DNA of 64,000 nt, taken from NCBI RefSeq assembly GCF_000019185.1, contig NC_010334.1:4030001-4094000 (forward strand), read 5' to 3'. A program made the translations under genes and the position numbers. The DNA is from Shewanella halifaxensis HAW-EB4. Its GTDB lineage: Bacteria; Pseudomonadota; Gammaproteobacteria; Enterobacterales; Shewanellaceae. The notes beneath the pieces are model-generated. The model did no database searches. It was given only the letters and a program-made list of their open reading frames with translations, and was not told the DNA's origin. How positions within the stretch are numbered: the stretch's first letter is position 1; each line of letters begins with the position of its first letter. Shown one piece after another: positions 1-8,006 of the stretch.

Positions 1-1255
1 GCAGCAGCTCAGCCTGATCGGCATGAGCCGATAGTCCGCCAACGGTATGTAGCCTCGCCGCAACATCGATACTTTGACCACTGATAGTTAAGCTTGTCGC
101 GCCATCGACCAAGAGTCGACCAGGCGTGCCCTGCGCCTGATAGCCACAAATAATCACATCAGATAGACTGTTCGCTAGATTGTGTTCTAAATGGCAGCGA
201 ATACGGCCACCGTTACACATACCACTGCCTGCGATAATAATCAGCCCTTGGTGAATATGATTCAGCTCCATCGACTCCTCTGTGGTATCGATAAAGTCCA
301 CATTCGACAATAGTGGATGCTTTCCCGGGGATAAACGGGTAAAACGCTTAAAATCCTCATCCATTAAGGCGTAATTTTCGACATAGATCTGTGTTGCCCT
401 AATCGCCATCGGGCTATCGAGACAGACCCGCCAACGAGATAGATCCCACTCTTTGGCGTAGAGATGAAACAGATAAAGCAGCTCCTGTGCTCGACCAACC
501 GAAAACGCTGGCAGTAGAATATTGCCACGACTCTGATCTATGGTACGCGCAAAGATTGATTTGAGCTCTTCTAGCGTATCGTTCCATGAGCGATGTAACC
601 TGTTGCCATAGGTACTTTCCATCAATACCAGATCCGCCGTATCGATTAAGCTTGGATCGTCTAATATCGGCATGCCTTCACGACCAAGATCGCCACTAAA
701 GACCAGCTTTTTAGTTGAAGTCCCCTCTCCTAACCAAAGCTCAACCACTGCTGAACCTAAAATATGCCCCGCATCAGACAAACACACATTAAGATGGGGG
801 ATCACTTGTGTGCTCTCGCCATAATCGAGCGCCACAAATTGCTGCATAACACGGTCGACATCGGCATCATCGAATAGCGGCTCTAGCAAGGGTAAATCAT
901 TCTTTACTCGCTTCTTATTGAGTCGATCTATATCTCTAGCTTGGAGCATGGCGGCATCTTTTAGCATCACCGCACAAAGCTCTACCGTAGCCTTATGGCT
1001 ATATATAGGTCCTGTAAACCCCGAACGAACCAACAAAGGTAATCGTCCCGAATGATCGATATGAGCATGACTTAAGACCACTGCATGGATCTGCGATGGG
1101 CTGAAGGCAAAGGGCTCGTGATTACGCAACACATCAGCCTTACTCCCTTGGATTAATCCACAGTCGAGTAATACTTGCTGTCCATCAATATTGAGTAAGT
1201 GACAAGAGCCCGTCACTTCTTGAGTCGCACCTAAAAAAGAGAGAGTCATCTGCAT
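1..1255 (-). CDS. MBL-fold beta-CASP RNA-type metallo-hydrolase (3' end outside window)
   Basis: Partial gene: about 418 N-terminal codons are present and the 3' end lies beyond the window edge. Translation from the ATG at 1255 begins MQMTLSFLGATQEVTGSCH and shows the metallo-beta-lactamase zinc motif HAHIDHSG, the SGDLG motif, then the beta-CASP signatures MESTYGNR, AGSGMCNGGR and LSAHAD. That set defines the beta-CASP family of zinc-dependent RNA or DNA nucleases; the exact substrate is not visible. The start is supported by a GAGGAA ribosome site 7 nt upstream; the ATG five bases further upstream hits a stop after four codons. Family assignment is firm, function in RNA processing is inference from the family. 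Confidence 0.9.
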   Translation of the reverse strand, partial: MQMTLSFLGATQEVTGSCHLLNIDGQQVLLDCGLIQGSKADVLRNHEPFAFSPSQIHAVVLSHAHIDHSGRLPLLVRSGFTGPIYSHKATVELCAVMLKDAAMLQARDIDRLNKKRVKNDLPLLEPLFDDADVDRVMQQFVALDYGESTQVIPHLNVCLSDAGHILGSAVVELWLGEGTSTKKLVFSGDLGREGMPILDDPSLIDTADLVLMESTYGNRLHRSWNDTLEELKSIFARTIDQSRGNILLPAFSVGRAQELLYLFHLYAKEWDLSRWRVCLDSPMAIRATQIYVENYALMDEDFKRFTRLSPGKHPLLSNVDFIDTTEESMELNHIHQGLIIIAGSGMCNGGRIRCHLEHNLANSLSDVIICGYQAQGTPGRLLVDGATSLTISGQSIDVAARLHTVGGLSAHADQAELL

Positions 1256-1410
1256 AGCATTCTTCCTCAAAAGGCACCGTTATTCCCTTTAAACCACTTC
1301 AACATAGAGTGGTCATCTCTGGTGCTTATGCTTAAAAGATAAACCCTTAATGAAGTTTCGACTAGCAATTAACCTAAAAATATTTTGGTTATTTTGATGG
1401 AATTTTTGCC

Positions 1411-1446
1411 ATAAAAAAAGCAGGAATAACTTAATTATCCTGCTTA
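1411..1446 (-). terminator. Rho-independent terminator of the porin gene
   Basis: On the minus strand AGCAGGATAA and TTATTCCTGCT form a stem with one bulged base, followed by a run of seven T. It lies about 75 bases past the porin stop. Confidence 0.8.
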
Positions 1447-1519
1447 TAAAATGGGAGCTTTGAGGTGAGCCCAAGTGTGGGCTCAATACGACTCAGTTAG
1501 GCTTTACGCCTGATTTCAT

Positions 1520-2710
1520 TTAATATTTAGCTTGAAGTGTTACCCACAATTTATCGGTATCATTTGAGAAACCGTAGCCCGCATCGGCACCACTAAAGCT
1601 CGCATATTTCACGCCTACACTATAGTACTTAGCGAATGGGTACGTAGCAGAAACACCCCACTCCTGACCCATGTCGATATCGCCATAGTCAGAGTCAAAC
1701 TTGTGGTACTTAGCAAGTAACTTTAGCCCTGCAAGTTTTGCTGTCAAAGCAAAGCTCGTGTCAACGAGGCCATTTTCCCAGTTACCTTTACCGCCAAATA
1801 GGAACTTATCTGTCCAACCGTTAAAGGCATGTAATGTCGCTAGCGGTGTAATAAAGCCTGCTTTACCGTCATCCGAGCCTAGCACTTCGTAACTCACTTT
1901 AGCGCCGAAGGCATCAAAGTTAATACCTGCGCCCAGATGGTAATAAGTCGCACTATAAGTCTCTGGGTTATTGGCAGCTTCTGATTGCTGAGCGAACTCG
2001 GCTTCGTAGCTTAGTTTTAACGCATCAAGCTTGATATCGCCGGTTGCACGAATACCATAAGTGTCAGTAGAGAAAGCTGCTACATCAATATTATCAATTA
2101 AATATGCATAGCCTGAGATCTTGGCGAAATCCAAAGCCTTGTAATTGATATTGACTAAATTAGTCTCGCTTTCATTCTCTTCTTTGCCAGAGCCTTCAGG
2201 GAAGATACGGTTCACATTCGCAACATAAGCGTAGTAAGCCGTTAAGCCTTCAATCGCGGTATTCTTAACTGACACCGCATCATAGGTCTGTTCATTTTGA
2301 CGGAAGCCAACACCACCAACAAAACGCTGATTATCAAGCAAAATACGCTGACGACCAAGCAATGCTAACGTTTCTGCAGGACCTTTATAGCCAATATAGC
2401 TTTGGTTGATTTGAGTGTACTTATAGTCTCCGATCAATGGCTCATTCTTTGATGAGCGCACGTCATCAATTTCAGCAACTGCGTAGAGGTTATAGAGGTC
2501 ACCAGTTTGGTAGTTTAAGCGTGTGCGTAATGTAGTTTGGTTTTGCTGGTCAACATTAGCAACATCAACGTCTTCATAGCGAAGGCGGAACTGCACTTTG
2601 ACCGCGGAGTCATCGATAAAGGCTTTCTTTAGTGGATCAGCCGTTTCTGCGGTTGCAGCAGTAGAAGCTAAACTTGCGAGTACAGCTAGAGTAAGGGTAT
2701 GGACTTTCAT
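1520..2710 (-). CDS. Outer-membrane porin
   Basis: A 396-residue protein with a clear Sec signal peptide (residues 1-21, ending in TAATA) and a mature part of alternating hydrophobic/polar strands, many Tyr and Gly residues and a C-terminal strand ending in aromatic Tyr (LQAKY), which is the outer-membrane beta-barrel insertion signal. The arginine-rich stretch near residues 40-65 is typical of a constriction-zone strand. I cannot name the solute. It is monocistronic, with a terminator behind it and a CRP-like site about 115 bases before the start, so catabolite-type control is plausible. No defects are visible. Confidence 0.85.
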   Translation of the reverse strand: MKVHTLTLAVLASLASTAATAETADPLKKAFIDDSAVKVQFRLRYEDVDVANVDQQNQTTLRTRLNYQTGDLYNLYAVAEIDDVRSSKNEPLIGDYKYTQINQSYIGYKGPAETLALLGRQRILLDNQRFVGGVGFRQNEQTYDAVSVKNTAIEGLTAYYAYVANVNRIFPEGSGKEENESETNLVNINYKALDFAKISGYAYLIDNIDVAAFSTDTYGIRATGDIKLDALKLSYEAEFAQQSEAANNPETYSATYYHLGAGINFDAFGAKVSYEVLGSDDGKAGFITPLATLHAFNGWTDKFLFGGKGNWENGLVDTSFALTAKLAGLKLLAKYHKFDSDYGDIDMGQEWGVSATYPFAKYYSVGVKYASFSGADAGYGFSNDTDKLWVTLQAKY

Positions 2711-2823
2711 TTATTGTAATCCTTTTGTTTCATCATTCTCACGCGTAGTTATATTAACGAAACAAGTTTAACTTTTTGATCTAAAACAATGTTACATCTC
2801 GATTACAAATAGCTTACCAAATG

Positions 2824-2839
2824 TGTGACCAAGATCACC
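2824..2839. promoter_or_regulatory. CRP-like binding site upstream of the porin
   Basis: TGTGA-CCAAGA-TCACC matches the CRP consensus TGTGA-N6-TCACA at nine of ten core positions. It sits 114-129 bases upstream of the porin start codon, a usual activator distance if the promoter is around 2750-2790. Confidence 0.65.
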
Positions 2840-3384
2840 ACAACGTACCGATTTAGAGGTACACACAAATAGGTATTAATTCTACCTACCTAATTCTTTG
2901 ATTACTTAAATAGTTCGCGATAGGAATTTTTTAGCGAACTGTTCTACGAATAGTCCCCGCAACAACATTCAAAGCTAGTCCATAGTGGATTAGCTAGACA
3001 ATAAAATGGAGTGATAAACATCACTCCTTTGACAAAGGCTCGACTTCAATTAGGTGTTTATACCCTTAGCCACATTTAGACATATCGCACCAATAAATCC
3101 ATTTTCAAACAAAACATAGTTAGCAATAATTATAATTACCCTGTTGACCTGTCTATAAATGTAGGCTTGATACTCCACGCTATCGTTAAGGTTAGGAAAA
3201 TATATATATCGTTATCCAACTCGCGAAACATCCAATATTGCAGCCTGACTTAACGAAAACCACTTCACATGGTAATAATGATTAAAGGAAGTGTTAAACC
3301 TTAACCAACTAGCTTGTAATTCCTTCTGCAATTAGCTTTACTTACCTAACAACAATACTGTTCATTAATTATTTAGGGGTTGAT
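2840..3384. other. Long intergenic region between porin and ydcH-like gene
   Basis: I see no gene here. Two small hairpins stand out: AGTTCGC/GCGAACT (2912-2918 and 2934-2940) and a perfect 8-bp stem GGAGTGAT-AAAC-ATCACTCC at 3008-3027. The second has only three following T, so a terminator role (for example of a small RNA) is unproven. Confidence 0.4.
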
Positions 3385-3627
3385 ATGTTAGGCGAAAACC
3401 ACTCAATTATGCATGAGTTTCCTGAGTACCAAGATATTATTGTTAAGCTTTGCCAAACTGATGAGGCTTTTGCTAAAGACACCAAACACTACAATGCACT
3501 TGATAAAGAGATCCGCGAACTTGAATTAAGAGGCGCACCAATTGATGACAATGCTATGCATCAACTGAAACATGATAGAGCAGAGTTAAAAGACTCACTG
3601 TTTCATCGCCTCAGTACCAGTGTTTAA
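3385..3627 (+). CDS. YdcH-like (DUF465) small coiled-coil protein
   Basis: 80 residues, highly charged and helical, with the pattern (E)LD-K-EIRELE-R-APIDD-A-HQLK-DRAELKD that I recognise from the DUF465/YdcH family. These are small cytosolic proteins of unknown function found widely in proteobacteria. AGGGG lies 7-8 bases before the ATG. It stands alone: a long intergenic region lies before it and the next gene begins 400 bases later. Confidence 0.75.
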   Translation: MLGENHSIMHEFPEYQDIIVKLCQTDEAFAKDTKHYNALDKEIRELELRGAPIDDNAMHQLKHDRAELKDSLFHRLSTSV

Positions 3628-4025
3628 CTAATACCGAATAAATCAATACAAGTCGTTAGGGGCTGTTAAACAGCATCACTGTTCTGTAGATAGTAAAGAA
3701 ACCACCGCCTTAAGTTGGTGGCATAAAGCTTAAACTAAAAGGGAGCCTAAGCTCCCTTATTCACTCACAGACGCTCATTACTGAGTCACTGAAACATGGT
3801 TACCTACGCCCCCTCAACATAGATATCTAGCACTTGAAACTAGATGGCTCCAAGTCTTATAGACGCATTTCACCTAACTCAAAACAAGGCATTAAACGAG
3901 CTAGAGGGTTTTGTCGCTAACACCACAATCAACACGTTCAACACAACACCACAGTAAAAAACAAATATTTAACAAACGTGTATTTACTGGTATCTTTGCT
4001 GCGCATATTTAGAAAGGACACTCAA
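3628..4025. other. Intergenic region with a GC-rich hairpin
   Basis: No gene is apparent. AAGGGAGC-CTAA-GCTCCCTT at 3739-3758 is a perfect 8-bp stem with a 4-base loop; the following bases TTATT make it a weak terminator candidate for the ydcH-like gene about 110 bases upstream. Confidence 0.4.
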
Positions 4026-4922
4026 ATGCTGCAACAGAAATCAAAATTAGCTCATTTTTTCAAATCCGCTTCAGTGATAAAAATACTACCTATTGCGTTA
4101 CTTATCATCGCTATATTTAACTCCTACTTCATTGTTAATGAGGGGCATGTAGGTGTAGTCAAGCGCTTTGGAGAAGCTAAAGATCAACAAAATCCAGGGC
4201 TGCACTTTAAAATTCCGTTTATCGAAACAGTTGAGATGATAGAGGTACGTACTCGTAAAAATGCCGAAAAAATGGCTTCGAGTACCAAAGAACAGATGCC
4301 CGTAACCGTTGAGGTCAGCGTTAACTGGACAGTTAATAAAGAAGCGGCATTAGATCTCTTCAAGCGTTACGGCGGTCTGACTCAGTTCGAGCAACGGATC
4401 CTCGATCCACGTTTTCGCTCTGCAACTAAAGACACAATTCCGCAATTCGAGGCTGAGCAGTTAATTCAAGACCGAGCCAGCGCGATTCAGGGCATCGAGC
4501 ACCGCTTAGCCGAAGAGATGGAAGGCTTTCCAGTTATCGTTGATAACATTCAAATTGAAAACATCATTTTGCCGCAAAAGTACATCAACTCGATTGAGAT
4601 TAAGCAAACTGAGAAAAACCTCGCCGCTGCAGAGGAGCATAAACTTGAACGTCAACGCCTTGAGGCACTGCGCGCAGTCAACACCGCTGACGCGAGAGCA
4701 AAAGGCATACTCAAAGTCGCTGAAGCCGAAGCGCAGTCCATACTGCTAAAAGGTAAAGCCGAAGCTCAAGCTATTGAAGCGAAAGCTAAGGCCCTTAAAA
4801 ATAACCCGCTTATTGTTAAGCTTACCGAAGCACAAGCTTGGGATGGCAGACTACCTATGACCATGATGGGGGAAAGCGTCATGCCGATTATGGACATTCG
4901 AAACGCCAACGAGTCGAATTAA
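4026..4922 (+). CDS. SPFH/prohibitin-family membrane protein
   Basis: 298 residues from the ATG at 4026. One membrane segment (about residues 19-36), then an SPFH (band 7) domain beginning with NEGHVGVVKRFGEA, a hallmark of HflC/prohibitin-like proteins, then an alanine- and glutamate-rich coiled coil (residues 190-260). It probably assembles into large membrane-bound rings or scaffolds. It is not HflC itself: no hflK or hflX neighbour. The in-frame ORF extends 16 codons upstream, but AAAGGA lies just before 4026 and the membrane anchor is complete from there. Family sure, role unknown. Confidence 0.85.
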   Translation: MLQQKSKLAHFFKSASVIKILPIALLIIAIFNSYFIVNEGHVGVVKRFGEAKDQQNPGLHFKIPFIETVEMIEVRTRKNAEKMASSTKEQMPVTVEVSVNWTVNKEAALDLFKRYGGLTQFEQRILDPRFRSATKDTIPQFEAEQLIQDRASAIQGIEHRLAEEMEGFPVIVDNIQIENIILPQKYINSIEIKQTEKNLAAAEEHKLERQRLEALRAVNTADARAKGILKVAEAEAQSILLKGKAEAQAIEAKAKALKNNPLIVKLTEAQAWDGRLPMTMMGESVMPIMDIRNANESN

Positions 4923-4949
4923 TGGCATAAATAAGAGCTATCAAATAGC

Positions 4950-4982
4950 AGATGAGTGAAGCCTAACAACTTCCACTCATCT
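4950..4982 (+). terminator. Possible terminator after the SPFH gene
   Basis: AGATGAGTGAAG and CTTCCACTCATCT form a 12-bp stem with one bulge and an 8-base loop, 27 bases past the stop codon. The following T run is poor (ATTC), so confidence is moderate. Confidence 0.5.
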
Positions 4983-5001
4983 ATTCAGCTTGGTACAATA
5001 A

Positions 5002-5571
5002 CTATGAACTAAACGCTAGCCTATCTTTGTTTTTTAGCTGCTTTTGTTTTTCTTGCTGACGTTCTAATCGTTGCTTTTCTATATTAATAAACTCTTTTGT
5101 TTCAAACTCTAGATTAATAAAGGCGCTATCACGCCCCTTCATCTTTTGCTCTAAAATTACAGTGACTCCATCGGTATTCATCGCAGTCCAACGCTTACCA
5201 GCGCAACGCCCTTGTAAGACACATTGATATGAGTTCAACTCACCAGATGTAAACGCTGTTGTTTGATAGCCGCTAGCAATCAGTGAAGCTTCTATCTGCT
5301 GGAAATCATCTTTAAAACTTGCACTATGGGCTGAATAGTCGTGCGTAGTCATCACAACTTTGACTAAGCCTTTCTCTGAGACTTGAACGAGTTGGTAGTG
5401 CTTGGCGATTGAAAAATTTTTAGGCAAGCGATCCGTGTTAACTTCAGAAAAATCTAGTCGTTTAATCACCTCACCATATGCAGCAATATCATCTCCCCAG
5501 TTGACCCCAAAAGGAGCAGATGCCGATACCGAGATAGGTACTATCATCAAAAGCAGAGCAAATATTTTCAT
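5002..5571 (-). CDS. Secreted protein of unknown function
   Basis: 189 residues from ATG 5571, with a clean signal peptide MKIFALLLMIVPISVSASA. The mature part has the motif FGVNWGDDI just after the signal, a Cys pair (YQCVLQGRCAGKRW) that could form a disulfide, and a strongly basic, glutamine-rich C-terminal helix (about residues 155-185) ending LAFSS. The ORF could begin four codons earlier at TTG, but ATG with signal peptide is more natural. It faces the SPFH gene convergently. I do not recognise the family. Confidence 0.65.
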   Translation of the reverse strand: MKIFALLLMIVPISVSASAPFGVNWGDDIAAYGEVIKRLDFSEVNTDRLPKNFSIAKHYQLVQVSEKGLVKVVMTTHDYSAHSASFKDDFQQIEASLIASGYQTTAFTSGELNSYQCVLQGRCAGKRWTAMNTDGVTVILEQKMKGRDSAFINLEFETKEFINIEKQRLERQQEKQKQLKNKDRLAFSS

Positions 5572-5583
5572 CTTAATTCTCAA

Positions 5584-6001
5584 AAGTCAAAAAACTGACG
5601 CAGTATACCACCAAAGGGATATACCTCAAGAACTTAACTCACACAAACAAAAAACTTAGGTTACAAGTAGTAAAGTTCACATTGCCACTACAGTTCTGTG
5701 TCCTTAAATTCTAAAAAGAGCAATAAATTGACGACAATTGTCTTTTCCAACAATCGGTTTGCTTCTAAATAACTTAAGCAACCTGACATATACGCAGCTT
5801 AAGTAAGATTAAAGCAACTTGCCAAATACCTATATGGGTTCGAACAGACTTTATGTTAGTTTGCCCGCCTAAAGTTAACATACCACTAATTAGCTAGATG
5901 GATATTGCTCTGCAATCACTCAAGGCAGGCGTTAACGGGCATTAAGAGTGCAGCGATAAAAACACAGGCATAAAATCACTGCTATAAAAGGACAAGCATA
6001 A
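5584..6001. other. Intergenic region before the LRR lipoprotein gene
   Basis: About 420 bases between divergent genes. I see no further coding sequence, RNA or strong repeat; it must hold both promoters. Confidence 0.4.
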
Positions 6002-7744
6002 ATGAGAACATCAAAGTTAACCGTCGCCTTACTTGGTTCAACCCTGTTAGCCCTAAGTGGCTGCGCACTTACACAAGCGCCTAAGCTTGTGAGTGAAGTG
6101 CAATTTAATGACCCCCAATTTGCCCTATGCGTACAGCAAAGTGGCATCAAAGTGCTGGATCAGATCACTGAGCTTAGTTGTAACAAGCAGCAAATTACCA
6201 ATGTAGACGAAATTAGCTTTATGCCTGCACTGACGGCATTGGTGTTACTGGATAATAAAATCACTGACATTGATATCAGCGATAATGAAAACCTTGACCG
6301 CCTCATCATAGGCAATAACCAGCTGACAAATATTGATCTGTCTAATAGCCCACAGCTGATCGCGCTCAATATTTCTGGCAATAAGATCACCAGCGTAGAT
6401 ATAAGCGCCAATCCTAAACTCAAGAGTCTCTACGCTTATAAGCTGCCACTGACTTCTATAGATGTCTCGAGTCTACCGAAATTAAGGGATCTTGGCCTAA
6501 GCCGCCATCAACTGACCGATATTGACCTATCTGGTAATCCTGAGTTACAGACACTAAACCTATCGGTCGGCACGCTAACAAAAATCGATCTGTCTCATAA
6601 CCCTAAGTTGAACCACCTTTACCTGCCCAGCAACCAGCTTAGCGAGCTTAATCTTGAGAGTAATCCAGATCTGAGAGTCGTTGCCGTCAGAAACAACCAG
6701 CTCAAGCAGTTAGACTTAAGCCACAATCCGCTACTGATAAAAGTCAAAGCCGATTACAACCAAATCGATGACATCATATTGAGCCATGACGCGCCATTAA
6801 TGGAGCTAGAGCTGAATAATAACCGCATCACAGCGCTAGACATATCCTCATTCAAACAGCTCAACAAGCTAGTGGCATTTAATAATCCACTACAGCAACT
6901 GACCTTAAATGAGCAGCATCGACCTGAAATGCTATCAATAGAGGGTACCCCGGTTGCACTGGCCAGTAAAAACGTCAACCAACAGGATATCTCTAACTTA
7001 CTATCGCCTCGAGTGAGCATTATTGAAGGTGGAACCATTACCCAGAACAGCAATCAATACCATGTGTCTGCCAGTCAACTCGTGATGCCAGCCCTAGGGC
7101 AATATATTGGCTTTCGCTACGCGGTTAGCCTACCAAAAGACAAGTCGGGTAAAATCGATTCTAGCCTTGCTCAGCAAAACCAGTTTCCAATTACAGTGCG
7201 CATGACTCACCCCGAGATAGTCGACCCTAAGAGCGGTAAAGGTTTTACCAGCTCAAGTTGGACCGACACCATGTTTAAGCACGACCGTAATCTCGCGATG
7301 TGGTATTTCGGTGAGCCTTATGAACTTGTCACTGGCCGTTGGACATTAGAGATCCTTTATCGTGATTCAGTCGTGGCCAAAAAGTCTTTCATGCTAGTCA
7401 ATATGGATGAAAAGCCTAAACTAAGCAGTCAGCAGAATAGAGTCGTTGAACAAGGCCTAACGCTAGAAAAACTGGTCACTAAAGGTGAGTATTACCTTTG
7501 TGAGCAAGATAAGTATCAACAGTGTTTAGGCTTTAAAGATGCCAATAGCTGCGCCATTAAAATGCAGCCTTTTAAGGCCCAATGTTTAAAAGATGCACTA
7601 ACGACCGTCAAGCAACTTTCTGAAATCCCAATGAATGACCAACTAAAAGAGTTCTTTAGTCATTACATCGCCTGTATGGGCAGTCAATACATTGAAACGA
7701 CCGAACTTAACCCACAACAGGTAGGTCACTGCTTAAGCCAATAG
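6002..7744 (+). CDS. Leucine-rich-repeat lipoprotein with DUF3859-like domain
   Basis: 580 residues. Signal peptide with lipobox LALSGC (Cys21) predicts a lipoprotein. Residues about 77-307 hold eleven tandem leucine-rich repeats of exactly 21 residues with the pattern L..L....N.LT.IDLS.NP., a curved solenoid usually used for protein binding. Residues about 340-460 resemble the DUF3859 domain (the WYFGEPYELVTGRWTLEILY stretch), and a C-terminal cysteine-rich tail (residues about 490-580, seven Cys) follows. Asp after Cys21 is absent (CALT), so outer-membrane sorting is likely. It has its own terminator. The ligand is unknown. Confidence 0.8.
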   Translation: MRTSKLTVALLGSTLLALSGCALTQAPKLVSEVQFNDPQFALCVQQSGIKVLDQITELSCNKQQITNVDEISFMPALTALVLLDNKITDIDISDNENLDRLIIGNNQLTNIDLSNSPQLIALNISGNKITSVDISANPKLKSLYAYKLPLTSIDVSSLPKLRDLGLSRHQLTDIDLSGNPELQTLNLSVGTLTKIDLSHNPKLNHLYLPSNQLSELNLESNPDLRVVAVRNNQLKQLDLSHNPLLIKVKADYNQIDDIILSHDAPLMELELNNNRITALDISSFKQLNKLVAFNNPLQQLTLNEQHRPEMLSIEGTPVALASKNVNQQDISNLLSPRVSIIEGGTITQNSNQYHVSASQLVMPALGQYIGFRYAVSLPKDKSGKIDSSLAQQNQFPITVRMTHPEIVDPKSGKGFTSSSWTDTMFKHDRNLAMWYFGEPYELVTGRWTLEILYRDSVVAKKSFMLVNMDEKPKLSSQQNRVVEQGLTLEKLVTKGEYYLCEQDKYQQCLGFKDANSCAIKMQPFKAQCLKDALTTVKQLSEIPMNDQLKEFFSHYIACMGSQYIETTELNPQQVGHCLSQ

Positions 7745-7776
7745 CATTTCACCGTTTTACAATGCATACCTTTTTC

Positions 7777-7801
7777 AAGCCCGCCTCGCGCGGGCTTTTT
7801 G
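7777..7801 (+). terminator. Terminator of the LRR lipoprotein gene
   Basis: AAGCCCGC and GCGGGCTT form an 8-bp stem with a 5-base loop, followed by TTTTT; 33 bases after the stop. Confidence 0.9.
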
Positions 7802-8006
7802 TTAGTTATACCAATGACTTAAATATTCAGCACTGAAAGTCCTTTAGCCCTCTTTATTCAACAATACTTATTAACAATTCAAATGTTGACTTTTTATGGC
7901 AACTCTAGAAGATAGTTCGGTTAACAATAATTGAAAGTTCGTTGAAAATTCATAATAAGATCCGTTAAAAAACGATAGAAATTTTGACAAGGAAGGAAGT
8001 ACAAAA

